Assembly (NCBI RefSeq): GCF_014838715.1
Contig: NZ_CP061947.1
Coordinates: forward strand, 5,508,001-5,572,000
DNA: 64,000 nt
Source of the DNA: Algoriphagus sp. Y33
GTDB lineage: Bacteria; Bacteroidota; Bacteroidia; Cytophagales; Cyclobacteriaceae
Direction: 5' to 3'
A model generated the notes under the pieces. That model had not been told where the DNA came from. It was given only the letters and a program-made list of their open reading frames with translations, and did not search any database. The position numbers and the translations under genes are program-made. Below are positions 1 to 9,479 of the stretch, piece after piece (the first letter of the stretch is position 1; each line of letters opens with the position of its first letter).

Positions 1-174
1 GTAGAGCAAGAACTCTTAGTGCAAGCCCTGCATAGTGATGATTCACTAATGCAGGAGTATGTAGAAATGCTGAGCACAATAGAGCAAATGGATCAGATCC
101 AGCTTCAACCTTCGGAGAGAGTAGTACAAGCGATCAAGTCGAGAGCGCAGTCTACGGGACTCGAGCGAGTCTGA
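1..174 (+). CDS. C-terminal end of an unidentified protein (partial)
   Basis: Frame 1 is open from the window edge to a TGA, giving 57 residues. The sequence is polar and probably helical, rich in Gln and Glu (it begins VEQELLVQALHSDD and ends STGLERV). A clear hairpin terminator follows 10 bases later, which supports a real gene end. The length and composition recall the tail of a small anti-sigma-like or cytoplasmic protein, but too little is visible to assign a family. Confidence 0.7.
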   Translation, partial: VEQELLVQALHSDDSLMQEYVEMLSTIEQMDQIQLQPSERVVQAIKSRAQSTGLERV

Positions 175-183
175 AAATACGGT

Positions 184-210
184 AATCCCGCTTCAAGCGG
201 GATTTTTTTT
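184..210 (+). terminator. Intrinsic terminator
   Basis: AATCCCGC and GCGGGATT form an 8-bp stem around a TTCAA loop, followed directly by a run of T. It lies just after the stop of the partial gene at the window start and reads in the plus direction. Confidence 0.85.
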
Positions 211-923
211 ATTTAGCGCTACAATGAAGTGTGGTGAATGCGGGTTTTTAGATTTCAAATACGCTGAATTTTGCCAAAATCCCGTTGGCATTGTTTATAG
301 TGTCCTGCATGCCTTTCAAATTCTACAACCTTGAAACTAAAGATTAAAATCTAGGGAAATAGCACTTTCGGTTTCCTATTACAATTTTTTTCTGGTATTC
401 AGCAGACAAACTCTAATCCAGTCGATGTAAGTTAATACCCAATTGACATTCTTTTTGCAGCATTTTTAATTTTACTGTGCTATGACAGAGTATTCCCTCA
501 TCTCCAATTGATGGCAATCAATTGTTTAAAGAATTCCCTCAGCATAATTTTCAGTTTAAAGATTTTTCTAAAACCGGGCTGATAGGAAGCGACATCAGTG
601 CAGATGACATTTCATCGCTAGACGAGCAACAGCAGCTTCACTTAGCTTAAAAAGCTCAGAAATCATTTTTGAGTTAATGTAGAAGAAGTTAAGTCGTAGC
701 TGCCCGATTCCGCTTTTAAGTAAATTATATAAATAAAAATGTATTTCAAATAATTTTTTATGTTTTCATAATGCAAAAAAATGTATATTTACGACTAATT
801 ACATTATTCAAAATGGTAATATGATTTAGAGGTTGGCTTGTCATCACAAGACCCTAGTAGGAAGAAATTCTTCATGTGAACAGCTACAAGCTATTAGAAC
901 AGAAATATATTCAGGAAAATAAA
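205..923. other. Gene-poor AT-rich stretch
   Basis: Seven hundred bases carry no convincing full-length gene. The only coding-like signal is the short open frame at 486..650, annotated separately. The last 200 bases before the lipoprotein at 924 are very AT-rich, as in a promoter region, but no clean promoter pair was found. Confidence 0.6.
486..650 (+). pseudogene. Possible coding relic without a start codon
   Basis: Between the TGA ending at 485 and the TAA at 648-650 one frame stays open for 54 codons. It encodes a polar, protein-like sequence (for example FKEFPQHNFQFKDF, then GSDISADDISSLDEQQ). It has no usable start codon near its 5' end, so it may be the tail of a decayed gene. Composition alone supports this; it may be chance. 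Confidence 0.25.
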
Positions 924-1304
924 ATGAAAAAAGTTGTATTGTTGGTAGAAATAGTAATAGCGCTTGTGTCTGTTTCGTGCTCAATTAATTATGAGGATGA
1001 AATTTTAGTTTCCGAGTTCCAGGGAGAATGGAGCGGGACTTATATAGGATCAGATGACAAAGGTGCTTGGAATATGACTATAACCCAAGAAGGCCATATA
1101 TTCGGGATGACTACTTCTGAAGTATTTAATGAAACTTACGAAGTTTATGGTATTTTGGAAAAAAGAGGAAATTTGTGCGTAGTCACTGGAACTGCGTCAA
1201 GTGGGGCTTACTTCACAGGACATATGTCTGGAAATATAGCGGAGGGAATCTGGACTATTACAGATTCTGATAAAAAGGCAGAATGGAAAGGGAATAGGAA
1301 GTAA
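924..1304 (+). CDS. Hypothetical lipoprotein
   Basis: A 126-residue protein beginning MKKVVLLVEIVIALVSVSC, a lipoprotein-type signal with the acylated Cys near residue 19. The ATG at 924 is preferred over the upstream GTG at 876 because it places the signal peptide at the N-terminus and has AGGA about seven bases upstream. The mature part is rich in Gly, Trp and Thr (EWSGTYIG, GIWTI) and looks like a small beta-sandwich or lipocalin-type barrel, probably membrane anchored. It stands alone in an AT-rich region between two terminator or intergenic stretches. No family is recognised. Confidence 0.7.
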   Translation: MKKVVLLVEIVIALVSVSCSINYEDEILVSEFQGEWSGTYIGSDDKGAWNMTITQEGHIFGMTTSEVFNETYEVYGILEKRGNLCVVTGTASSGAYFTGHMSGNIAEGIWTITDSDKKAEWKGNRK

Positions 1305-1639
1305 GGGGATATTTATTTAGTCTTTTTCGGGATCCTTAGTATATTCCGCTCAACCTCTTAAGTGGTGGAAATGGGGAAAATAGAATTTAATTGGAAACTG
1401 TGTTGACGTTTCGCTTGTGATTTTTTGTTAGCCAAAGACCGGTAGGCATAGGACTAGAAAAAGAAGATATTTTTTGGTTTGGTATTCAGTTTTTTTTTCT
1501 GGCCTTTGTTTGTGTCTGCTATGTCGAACTGGGTTAAAAACAATTAAAGTACTATCTCGAAAAAGAGTAAATGAAAAAGGTTGGATAAAATCCTCCTTCC
1601 TTTTCATAAAACTTTGCACTTTTCAAGGTTAATCAATAC
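1305..1639. other. Intergenic, no gene seen
   Basis: A 63-codon minus-strand frame exists here (1428..1619), but its sequence has no protein-like pattern and no plausible start region. I see no RNA gene or clear repeat. It separates a plus-strand lipoprotein from the minus-strand rluF gene, so transcripts converge here. Confidence 0.5.
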
Positions 1640-2371
1640 TTAATCAAAAGTCTTCGAACTATCCGAGACCATCTCCTTAATTTCTGAAAGCTCCTTTTCA
1701 GTGAGGTCTCTCCATTTTCCAACCGGAATATCCAAATGCACATTCATGATCCTGATGCGCTTCAATTGGACTACTTTAAAACCGAAATGCTCGCACATTC
1801 TTCGGATCTGGCGATTGAGTCCCTGGGTTAAGATAATCCGGAATTTGAATTTACTGATTCTTTCTACGTCGCAAGGGTCTGTCACTGTATCCAAGATCGG
1901 GACCCCTGATCCCATCAGTCTGATAAACTCATCATTCACAGGTCTATCCACAGTGACAATGTATTCCTTTTCATGGTTGTTTTTGGAGCGAAGGATCTTA
2001 TTGACAATATCACCCTCGCTGGTAAGGAGAATCAGCCCTTCACTGTCTTTATCTAAACGGCCTATAGGAAAAATACGCTTTGGATGGCCTATAAAATCTA
2101 TAATATTATCTTTTTCTCCTTTTGTATCTGTTGTGCTGACTATTCCCACAGGCTTGTTGAATGCTATATAGGTATGAGTCTGAATAGGTTTTCCCACAGG
2201 TTCACCGTCTACTGCTACCACATCATTTACTCCCACCTTTGTTCCCAATTCAGGGACTTTGCCGTTGATGGTAATTCTGCCTTCTTCCAAGAGTTTGTCG
2301 GCAGCCCTTCTGGAGCAAAAGCCTACTTCACTTAGGTATTTATTTACTCGTATTAGTTGATCTGCTTCCAC
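1640..2371 (-). CDS. rluF: 23S rRNA pseudouridine synthase, RluF type
   Basis: This 243-residue protein of the RsuA/RluB/RluF family converts a uridine in 23S rRNA to pseudouridine. An S4 RNA-binding domain fills about residues 8-60 (RVNKYLSEVGFCSRR, LLEEGRITINGK). The catalytic domain has the motif GRLDKDSEGL with the nucleophilic Asp near residue 103. The C-terminal part, LNRQIRRMCEHFGF followed by RIRIMN and GKWRDLT, is typical of RluF rather than RsuA. The start codon is GTG; no ATG fits better. It stands alone on the minus strand. Confidence 0.88.
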   Translation of the reverse strand: MEADQLIRVNKYLSEVGFCSRRAADKLLEEGRITINGKVPELGTKVGVNDVVAVDGEPVGKPIQTHTYIAFNKPVGIVSTTDTKGEKDNIIDFIGHPKRIFPIGRLDKDSEGLILLTSEGDIVNKILRSKNNHEKEYIVTVDRPVNDEFIRLMGSGVPILDTVTDPCDVERISKFKFRIILTQGLNRQIRRMCEHFGFKVVQLKRIRIMNVHLDIPVGKWRDLTEKELSEIKEMVSDSSKTFD

Positions 2372-2575
2372 GGGATTAGAATTGGATATGTGCTGTGCAA
2401 GTTAGGTAATCTGAGAAAAGTCTTCAGCTGTAATCCAATCTGTTCTGATTCAAGTCTGAAGGACTAATTCCAACGAAGAAATAAGACTAAAACTGTGAAC
2501 CCTTAGAATCTTTGTGGTTTAAAAGTAAAAAAAGCGCAAATCCTGAAACTTGCGCTAGTGTATTTTTTCACACTA

Positions 2576-3883
2576 TTACTCCCCTTTCGGTGGAGTAGTA
2601 GGCTTTGGTGCCTCTGCTACCAATATTTCAGGCTCACCGGGAATTCTGATGGATGCCAGTCGCTCCATATATTCAGTTTTTTTAGACTCAAAAGCCATTC
2701 TGTACTTTGCTTCGATCGGCTCAGAAGGCGGTATTTTCTCCTTTAACCAGTCTTCTTGTTTACCATTTTTCCAAAATCTGAAACAAAGATGTGGTCCGGT
2801 CGCCAAACCGGTACTTCCCACGTAGCCGATCACCTGACCTTGTCTGATTCTCGTTCCGGGCTTTATGCCTTTGGCAATCTTTGACATATGTAAGTACTGA
2901 GTGGTATAGGTGCCGTTATGCTTGATTTTCACATAATTTCCGTTGGCCGAAGTATAGCGGGCATCTGTTACCGTGCCTTCGCCTACAGAGCGAATCTCTG
3001 TTCCTTTTGGTGCGGCATAATCGGTTCCTAAGTGAGCTTTGTATCGCTTCTGTACTGGGTGAAATCTTCTCAGGTTATATCTTGAGCTGATTCTGGAGTA
3101 TTTTAGCGGGTCTCTCAAAAAAGCTTTTTTGAAGCTGTTTCCATCTTGATCGTAGAAGTTGATCTCTCCATTTTGCTCAAAAGGGATCGCATAATATGGT
3201 TCTCCTTTATGTTCGAAAAATGCCGTTTGGATGTCTGAAACTCCGACTACGATTCCGTCAATTATTTTTTCCTGATAAGATACTTTGTATTTGTCTCCTT
3301 TTTGCAAAGCTCCAAAATCTATTGACCAGCCGTACAAATCTGCAAACTGATCAATGATGTCATAAGTCACGCCTTGACCGGTCATATCGGCAGAAAGGTT
3401 GGAGTTGATAATTCCACCGGCTTCTTTGGTTCTATATTCCACCGGTTTTTCTGCTTTGTAAATATCAATGGAGTCTAGATTAAACACCACATATTCTGAG
3501 GGGTTTGGCTCGTAGATGAAAAATTGAGCCTTGGTGGAATCGGCAGGGGTCACCACTGTAAATTTCTTGTTTGCAGCGATCCCCCTCACATCAAAAATCT
3601 CCTTTGACTTTTTGGCGATTTGGTCTATAATCTGATAGGGGACATTGAAAGGGGCAAGAATAGACCCGAGTGTCTGGTTTTTACTCACGGTTCCTTCTAC
3701 AATATTCAGCCCGGTGACGTTGATTCCGTAGAGAAAAACCTGATTCTCCAGAGAATCAATTAGAGGTGGTTCTACGATTTCTGCTTCCTTTTCTGCTTGA
3801 AAAGGGAGGCTGAAAAATTGGAGTGAAGATGCTGCGCCAATAAGAATAACCAGTGCTGCAATTCCTATCCAAGTCTTTTTCAT
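2576..3883 (-). CDS. M23 peptidoglycan metallopeptidase, membrane anchored
   Basis: A 435-residue LytM/M23 endopeptidase expected to cut peptidoglycan cross-bridges in the periplasm. Residues 5-24 form an N-terminal membrane anchor or uncleaved signal. A LysM/OapA-like region (about 60-130) precedes the peptidase domain (about 260-380). The first zinc motif is present (HLGTD, H284 and D288), as is the catalytic H332 in LHMSK. The second motif reads GPHLC, so H365 is kept but the usual His at 367, normally a zinc ligand, is Cys. The C-terminus is a Pro-rich tail. It is a single gene upstream of and divergent from aspS. Confidence 0.88.
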   Translation of the reverse strand: MKKTWIGIAALVILIGAASSLQFFSLPFQAEKEAEIVEPPLIDSLENQVFLYGINVTGLNIVEGTVSKNQTLGSILAPFNVPYQIIDQIAKKSKEIFDVRGIAANKKFTVVTPADSTKAQFFIYEPNPSEYVVFNLDSIDIYKAEKPVEYRTKEAGGIINSNLSADMTGQGVTYDIIDQFADLYGWSIDFGALQKGDKYKVSYQEKIIDGIVVGVSDIQTAFFEHKGEPYYAIPFEQNGEINFYDQDGNSFKKAFLRDPLKYSRISSRYNLRRFHPVQKRYKAHLGTDYAAPKGTEIRSVGEGTVTDARYTSANGNYVKIKHNGTYTTQYLHMSKIAKGIKPGTRIRQGQVIGYVGSTGLATGPHLCFRFWKNGKQEDWLKEKIPPSEPIEAKYRMAFESKKTEYMERLASIRIPGEPEILVAEAPKPTTPPKGE

Positions 3884-4086
3884 TACTCTATACTATTTAG
3901 GGAAGGTGAAATTTAGTTCAATCAAGCAAAAAAGGGCTTTTATTCCAAGCTTTGAGGCGTAAACCTTTTGATTGCCCCTCTCCAACTATCATACCAACGA
4001 AGGAAACGGAGTTATTATTTTATTTTCACACTACTTATTAAGGTAAACTTCTTAATACGTTGAATAAACTTTACTTTTTCTTGAAG

Positions 4087-4133
4087 ATCTTTTCCCAATT
4101 TCTTTGAGAATTTCAAAGAAATTGGGAAAAGAT
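4087..4133. repeat. 21-bp perfect inverted repeat
   Basis: The arm 4087-4107 (starting ATCTTTTCCCAATTTC) is an exact reverse complement of 4113-4133, with a five-base GAATT spacer. No T run follows on either strand, and both neighbouring genes point away from it. It is therefore unlikely to be an ordinary terminator. It could be a cruciform or operator site, a small hairpin RNA, or a miniature repeat element. Confidence 0.85.
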
Positions 4134-4176
4134 TGCTAATCATCCAATGATTCGTGTGTTCTCACGGTCATTTCTT

Positions 4177-4184
4177 TATCTTTG
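4177..4184 (+). promoter_or_regulatory. aspS promoter, -7 element
   Basis: TATCTTTG matches the Bacteroidota -7 consensus TAnnTTTG exactly and lies 26 bases before the aspS ATG, which would give a leader of about 20 bases. No strong TTG is seen at the ideal -33 distance. Confidence 0.55.
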
Positions 4185-4209
4185 ACATCCCAAAAAAAAC
4201 TAAATAAAC

Positions 4210-5964
4210 ATGCTGAGAACGCATACTTGTGGCGAACTTCGCCTTGATCACGTAAATCAAGAAGTAACCCTTGCCGGCTGGGTGCAGCGGGTAAGAAATA
4301 AAGGAGGTTTAATCTGGGTCGATCTACGCGATCGATATGGTTTGACACAGTTGATTTTTGAAGAGGATTCCAGCGAAAAGGCACTGTTGGAAAAAGCAGC
4401 GGAATTAGGAAGGGAATTTGTAGTTCAGACGACCGGTAAGGTAATCGAGCGAACCTCTAAAAATGATAAAATTCCTACCGGTGCTATCGAGATTAAAGTA
4501 ACGGCACTTGAAGTATTGAATGCTGCGAAAGTTCCACCATTTATCATTGAAGATGAAACTGACGGCGGGGATGAGCTCCGCATGAAATACAGATACCTGG
4601 ATCTACGGAGAAACGTGGTGAGAGAAAAGCTCCAACTGCGTCACAAAATGATGCAGGAGACACGTAAATACATGGATGCCCAAGCTTTCATTGAAGTGGA
4701 GACACCGGTTTTGATCAAGTCCACCCCGGAAGGCGCTCGTGACTTCGTGGTGCCTAGCCGCACAAACCCGGGTGAATTCTATGCATTGCCCCAGTCTCCA
4801 CAGACTTTTAAGCAACTGCTGATGGTTTCCGGTTTCGACAGGTATTTTCAGATTGTAAAATGTTTCCGCGACGAGGATTTGAGAGCAGATCGTCAGCCTG
4901 AGTTTACCCAGATAGACTGCGAAATGTCTTTTGTGGATCAGGAGGATATCCTGAATACGTTCGAAGGCCTGACCAAGCATCTTTTCAGCACCGTAAAAGG
5001 TGTGGAGCTGGAAGAAGTGAAGCGGATGACGTACGCTGATGCCATGAAATATTATGGTAATGACAAGCCGGATCTTCGATTTGAAATGAAATTTGTAGAG
5101 CTGAATGACCTTGCCAAGGGAAAAGGATTCAGCATTTTTGACCAAGCGGAGTTGGTAGTGGGGATCTGTGCCAAAGGAGCGGCAGAATATACCCGTAAAC
5201 AACTGGACGCACTGACTGACTGGGTAAAACGCCCTCAGATCGGAGCCAAAGGCATGGTGTACGCCAAATACAATGCTGACGGTACAATCAAGTCTACGGT
5301 AGATAAGTTCTACTCTGCTGATGATCTTCAGGATTGGGCAGATGCATTTGGAGCAGCACAGGGAGACTTGATGTTGATTTTGAGTGGTGATGCGGATAAA
5401 GTCCGTAAGCAGCTCTCCGAACTTCGTCTAAAAATGGGTGAAGACCTAGGTCTTCGTGACCGCACGGTTTTCAAACCACTATGGGTGATGGACTTTCCAT
5501 TGCTGGAGTGGGATGAGGAGACCAATCGCTTCCACGCGATGCACCATCCATTCACTTCCCCTAAGAAAGAAGATATTCCATTGCTGGATTCAGATCCCGG
5601 ATCAGTAAGAGCAAATGCCTATGATTTGGTAATCAATGGTGTGGAAATCGGAGGCGGTTCCATCCGTATTCACGACCGGGCAACGCAGCAATTGATGTTT
5701 AAGCATCTTGGATTTTCTGAAGAAGAGGCACAAAAGCAGTTTGGTTTCCTAATGGAGGCGTTCGAATACGGAGCACCGCCACATGGGGGAATAGCCTTTG
5801 GATTTGACAGACTCTGTGCGATTTTTGGAGGATCGGATTCCATCAGGGATTACATCGCTTTCCCTAAGAATAACTCCGGTAGAGATGTGATGATTGATTC
5901 GCCTAGCAGTATAGCTGATGAACAATTGACAGAATTGTCTATTCAGTTGGCAGTAAAGAAGTAA
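4210..5964 (+). CDS. aspS: Aspartate--tRNA ligase
   Basis: A class II aminoacyl-tRNA synthetase of 584 residues, the usual bacterial AspRS length, charging tRNA-Asp in the cytoplasm. An N-terminal OB-fold anticodon domain ([11 protein letters not shown], then WVDLRDRYG) is followed by the catalytic core. Motif 2 is visible as [18 protein letters not shown] and motif 3 as [15 protein letters not shown] near the C-terminus. The bacterial GAD insertion domain lies between them at about residues 300-420. Single gene with its own promoter element upstream. Confidence 0.97.
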   Translation: MLRTHTCGELRLDHVNQEVTLAGWVQRVRNKGGLIWVDLRDRYGLTQLIFEEDSSEKALLEKAAELGREFVVQTTGKVIERTSKNDKIPTGAIEIKVTALEVLNAAKVPPFIIEDETDGGDELRMKYRYLDLRRNVVREKLQLRHKMMQETRKYMDAQAFIEVETPVLIKSTPEGARDFVVPSRTNPGEFYALPQSPQTFKQLLMVSGFDRYFQIVKCFRDEDLRADRQPEFTQIDCEMSFVDQEDILNTFEGLTKHLFSTVKGVELEEVKRMTYADAMKYYGNDKPDLRFEMKFVELNDLAKGKGFSIFDQAELVVGICAKGAAEYTRKQLDALTDWVKRPQIGAKGMVYAKYNADGTIKSTVDKFYSADDLQDWADAFGAAQGDLMLILSGDADKVRKQLSELRLKMGEDLGLRDRTVFKPLWVMDFPLLEWDEETNRFHAMHHPFTSPKKEDIPLLDSDPGSVRANAYDLVINGVEIGGGSIRIHDRATQQLMFKHLGFSEEEAQKQFGFLMEAFEYGAPPHGGIAFGFDRLCAIFGGSDSIRDYIAFPKNNSGRDVMIDSPSSIADEQLTELSIQLAVKK

Positions 5965-6175
5965 GTTAAACAAAATATACTGAAGAGGCTGTTGCAGAAA
6001 TGTGACAGCTTTTTTTGGTTAGGTAGCTTGCAGAAAACGGTAAATATCAACTTTTTCCAACCAATGTCCGTATTCTCACTCAAAACTATTTCGTTATTTT
6101 CACAACATCCGATAAGCCCTATACCAACAGATATTCGTTGATTTTGAAGCGTATTAGATACAACAAAAACTGAAA

Positions 6176-6349
6176 GTGTATTTTCAATTATTGGTTTCCA
6201 CTTTTTTGCTTTTTTCCTCGGCTTACCACCTTGTAGCACAAGATGCTACATCGATTAAAGCCCATAAAGATTCCTTAGATGGTGTAGTCAGAGACTATTA
6301 TAAGTTGAACCTTAAAATATTTCATGAAATTCACATACAAAAACAATGA
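6176..6349 (+). CDS. Small secreted peptide, translationally coupled to DUF4180 gene
   Basis: This short frame starts at GTG and encodes 57 residues. The N-terminus looks like a cleavable signal peptide (YFQLLVSTFLLFSSAY ending LVAQ, then DATS), typical of exported Bacteroidota proteins. The mature part would be about 36 residues, basic and amphipathic (DSLDGVVRDYYKLNLKIF). Its stop overlaps the next start as ATGA (6346-6349), a usual sign of coupling. The start codon is uncertain; the frame closes upstream at 6155. It could instead be the truncated 5' end of a larger secreted gene. Confidence 0.45.
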   Translation: MYFQLLVSTFLLFSSAYHLVAQDATSIKAHKDSLDGVVRDYYKLNLKIFHEIHIQKQ

Positions 6350-6705
6350 ACATACAAACTCACAAAATAGGTGAAACAGAGATTGCGGAAGTGATTTCAG
6401 ATAAGACAGTAATACAAAACACGGAAGATGCATTGGATCTGATGGGTGATATTTATTATCAAGGCTTCGATAAAATCATTCTGCATCTAGAAAATATCAC
6501 TGCAGATTTTTTTGACTTAAAGAATAAAATGGCGGGCGAGATTCTTCAAAAGTTTTCGAATTATCGGATTAGTCTAGCAGTGGTGGGCGGTTTTACCGGA
6601 TTTACGAGCAACAGCCTGAGAGATTTTATTTACGAAAGCAACAAGGGGAGACAGGTGAATTTTGTTGCATCTGTTGACGAGGCATTAAATGCCTTGACCA
6701 AGTAG
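6346..6705 (+). CDS. DUF4180 domain protein
   Basis: A 119-residue cytoplasmic protein matching what is known of the DUF4180 family. It has a conserved acidic N-terminal half with DFFDLKNKMAGEILQKF and the C-terminal signature SLRDFIYESNKGRQVNFV. The family is STAS-like in length and is often found near transcriptional regulators, but its function is not established. It starts inside the stop of the small secreted ORF upstream (ATGA overlap), so the two are probably co-translated. Confidence 0.88.
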   Translation: MNIQTHKIGETEIAEVISDKTVIQNTEDALDLMGDIYYQGFDKIILHLENITADFFDLKNKMAGEILQKFSNYRISLAVVGGFTGFTSNSLRDFIYESNKGRQVNFVASVDEALNALTK

Positions 6706-7100
6706 GGGTTGGTTGATATCAAGGCAAGAATTGGCTGAAGCCCCAGTCCCAATTGCCAATGACCCGAAACTTGTTCATTTTTTCGCAAGTCGTTGATTAT
6801 AAACTTTTATAACTGAAAAGCATTCTCAGGCGACCAATTCACAGTGGGAATTCCCTTTAGTAATTCTTTCCTGAATACCTGTATCAGAATTTTTATCATA
6901 CGCTGTCTTCCGGCGATGACAAGCCCGATCATGGCAGTGACGAACCTCTGACCAAGCCATTTTAAAAAGTTGTCCCTTGCTGCCTACGGTAGTAGACTTC
7001 AACAGAGGTATAAAATATCGCGCTTTTGCGTGAAAATTCTTTCCCCCACTAAGGGTAAATCCTCCTCCTCTTGTCAAAGAACCAAACTAAACACATTAAT
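6706..7100. other. Intergenic, no gene seen
   Basis: Nearly 400 bases separate the DUF4180 gene from the TonB receptor. A minus-strand frame (6826..7077) is open but reads as low-complexity, His/Arg-rich chance sequence. I could not identify a promoter or terminator here with confidence. Confidence 0.5.
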
Positions 7101-9446
7101 ATGCATTCGTTTACTAAGGTTTTTGCGGTGTTATTTTTCATGGCAATCAATCCCCTCCAAGCACAACAACTTACACAGACTATCCGCGGCACGGTGATCG
7201 ACCAAATCACCAAGGCACCTATGCCCGGTGCTACGGTAATGGTTTTAGGCTCAGATCCTGTGATCGGGACTTCTTCGGATGTGCATGGAGATTTCAAACT
7301 CACAGGGTTGCCATTGGGTACATATTCACTCAAAGTGAATTTTATGGGCTTTAAGGAAATTATTAGCCCAACTATCCAGCTCAATTCAGGGAAGGAAGTA
7401 GTTCTTACAATTCCGCTGGAAGAAAACGTCACTCAAATCGACGAATTCGTTGTGACTGCTACAGAGAAGGACCGAACTGTCAACGATATGATTCAGGTGA
7501 GCGGAAGAACGTTCTCCGTAGAGGAAACAAGGAAATTTGCCGCTGCGGTAAATGATCCCGGACGTATGGCAACTTCCTTCTCGGGTGTTACAGGTACGGA
7601 CGATGGCAATAACAATATCTCGATCCGCGGCAACAGTCCCAATGGCCTGCTTTGGAGAATGGAAGGGATCGATATCCCAAATCCCAATCACTTTGTCAAT
7701 CCAGGTACTTCAGGAGGCGGCATATCCATCTTGAGTTCGCAGTTGCTGGCCAATTCCGATTTCTTGACAGGGGCTTTTCCTGCAGAATACGGCAATGCAC
7801 TTTCGGGAGCATTTGATCTAAATCTTCGAAAAGGGAATAATGAAAACAGGGAGTTCACGATCCAGGCAGGAATTCTTGGTTTGGACTTGGCCGCAGAAGG
7901 GCCTATTGCCAAAAATTACAAGGGGTCATACCTTGTCAACTACCGCTATTCCACTCTTTCATTGCTTTCGAATATTGGGTTGCCTTTGGGCGATTTTGTG
8001 ACCAATTTTCAGGATTTGTCCTTTAATATCTATCTGCCAACCGGATCGAAAAGCAACATTACTCTTTTTGGATTTGGAGGGCTTAGTGATCAGAAGGGAA
8101 ATGCACTCACGGATTCACTGAACTGGGAATCTGAAGAAGATCGCTATGGAAGCACTTTCTTTTCCAATACCGGTGCTGCAGGAATCAAACATTCCTATAG
8201 TTTGAATGAGGCAAATTTCCTCCAAACCACTGTGTTGGCCTCAGGAAATGGCTTGGGGACTACCTCTTCACGATTAGATGACAACTTACAGTTTCAGGAT
8301 CGCTATTATAACAAATACAGCAATTCCAAGATCACTTTCAGTTCTGTTTTGAATACCAAATTTTCTGCAAAAGCGAATTTGAGAAGTGGTGTCTATGTAA
8401 ATCAATTGTATTACAATCTGCGTGAAGATGACTTCGAAGAAGGTATGAGAGGCTTAAAGACCAATATCAATTCCAAAGGAAATACACAGAGTATTCAGGC
8501 TTTCTCCCAACTCAACTACCGTCCCGGCGAGCGCTTGACTTTCAATGTAGGACTGCATTACCTGCAGCTTTTGCTGAACAATTCAAACTCGGTCGAGCCC
8601 CGGGTCAGTGCTTCCTATGTGCTGGACGAAAAGCAGCGGTTGAGCTTCGGGTATGGGCTGCATAGTCAGACGCAGCCACTGGGAACGTACTTTGCTGAAC
8701 AGGAAGTGAATGGACAGATTATTCTTCCAAATGAAGATCTTGGGCTGAGCAAATCGCATCATTTTGTGCTGGGCTATGATCGCTCGTTGACGCCTTACCT
8801 ACGGGTGAAAGTGGAGACCTATTACCAGCATTTGTTTGACATTCCGATTAAAAGTGGTGCAGATGAGACCTATTCCATCATCAATCAGCAATGGGCTTTT
8901 GCCACAGATCCACTGGTAAATGAGGGGTTTGGGAGAAACTACGGAGTTGAGCTCACGTTGGAGCAGTTTATGCACAATGACCTGTACTTCCTGCTCTCCA
9001 CTTCTCTGTACAGCTCCAAATACAAAACCAATGAGGATGTTTGGAGAAATACGGCCTACAATGGCAATTTCAATGTGACGCTGACTGCCGGTAAAGAGTA
9101 CAAACTCAAAAGAGAAAGAATTCTCGGACTGAATGTCCGTGCGATCTACACGGGTGGGCTGCGCACTACACCGATCAATCTGGAAGAATCCATTGAAAAA
9201 GGGGAGGAGGTATATTATGATCATCTCGCCTATACCGATCAGAATCCCGCTTATTTCCGCACAGATCTTCGTTTTAGCTTAAAGAAAAACAAACCTAAGT
9301 CCACCCGAACCTGGGCACTGGATATCCAGAATGCCAGTAACCGAAAAAATATCTACGGCAGCTATTTTGAAGCTATGGATGGAGAGATCAAAACTTCCTA
9401 TCAAGCACCATTGATTCCTATTTTGAGTTATCGGGTGGAATTTTAA
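7101..9446 (+). CDS. TonB-dependent receptor with carboxypeptidase-like domain
   Basis: A 781-residue outer-membrane receptor. The ATG at 7101 is chosen over the upstream TTG because it starts a standard signal peptide (VFAVLFFMAINPLQAQQ). Residues about 25-110 form the carboxypeptidase-regulatory-like beta-sandwich (IRGTVIDQITKAPMPGAT). A plug domain (GNSPNGLLWRMEGIDIPNP) follows, then a long aromatic-rich beta-barrel ending in a terminal aromatic (YRVEF). Such receptors import large substrates with energy from TonB/ExbBD, and the substrate is not evident. A GH16-like hydrolase gene lies convergently downstream. A strong hairpin follows the stop. Confidence 0.9.
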   Translation: MHSFTKVFAVLFFMAINPLQAQQLTQTIRGTVIDQITKAPMPGATVMVLGSDPVIGTSSDVHGDFKLTGLPLGTYSLKVNFMGFKEIISPTIQLNSGKEVVLTIPLEENVTQIDEFVVTATEKDRTVNDMIQVSGRTFSVEETRKFAAAVNDPGRMATSFSGVTGTDDGNNNISIRGNSPNGLLWRMEGIDIPNPNHFVNPGTSGGGISILSSQLLANSDFLTGAFPAEYGNALSGAFDLNLRKGNNENREFTIQAGILGLDLAAEGPIAKNYKGSYLVNYRYSTLSLLSNIGLPLGDFVTNFQDLSFNIYLPTGSKSNITLFGFGGLSDQKGNALTDSLNWESEEDRYGSTFFSNTGAAGIKHSYSLNEANFLQTTVLASGNGLGTTSSRLDDNLQFQDRYYNKYSNSKITFSSVLNTKFSAKANLRSGVYVNQLYYNLREDDFEEGMRGLKTNINSKGNTQSIQAFSQLNYRPGERLTFNVGLHYLQLLLNNSNSVEPRVSASYVLDEKQRLSFGYGLHSQTQPLGTYFAEQEVNGQIILPNEDLGLSKSHHFVLGYDRSLTPYLRVKVETYYQHLFDIPIKSGADETYSIINQQWAFATDPLVNEGFGRNYGVELTLEQFMHNDLYFLLSTSLYSSKYKTNEDVWRNTAYNGNFNVTLTAGKEYKLKRERILGLNVRAIYTGGLRTTPINLEESIEKGEEVYYDHLAYTDQNPAYFRTDLRFSLKKNKPKSTRTWALDIQNASNRKNIYGSYFEAMDGEIKTSYQAPLIPILSYRVEF

Positions 9447-9453
9447 AAAGTGA

Positions 9454-9479
9454 AACCCAAGCTCGAAAGAGCTTGGGTT
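9454..9479 (+). terminator. GNRA-type hairpin after the TonB receptor gene
   Basis: AACCCAAGCTC and GAGCTTGGGTT form a perfect 11-bp stem closed by a GAAA tetraloop, eight bases after the receptor stop codon. There is no downstream T run, so it may act as a weak terminator or a 3'-end stabiliser. Confidence 0.6.

Larger units (their letters stand above)
3884..4209. other. Divergent intergenic region between M23 gene and aspS
   Basis: This 326-base gap holds the start regions of two divergent genes, a 21-bp perfect inverted repeat (4087..4133) and a promoter element for aspS (4177..4184). I see no additional coding sequence. Confidence 0.7.

Noticed and set aside
1428..1619. 63-codon minus-strand frame
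   Set aside because: No coding-like composition, no plausible start context and no conserved pattern; probably chance.
6826..7077. 83-codon minus-strand frame before the TonB receptor
   Set aside because: His/Arg/Cys-rich low-quality sequence overlapping the promoter region of the receptor gene; no protein-like features.
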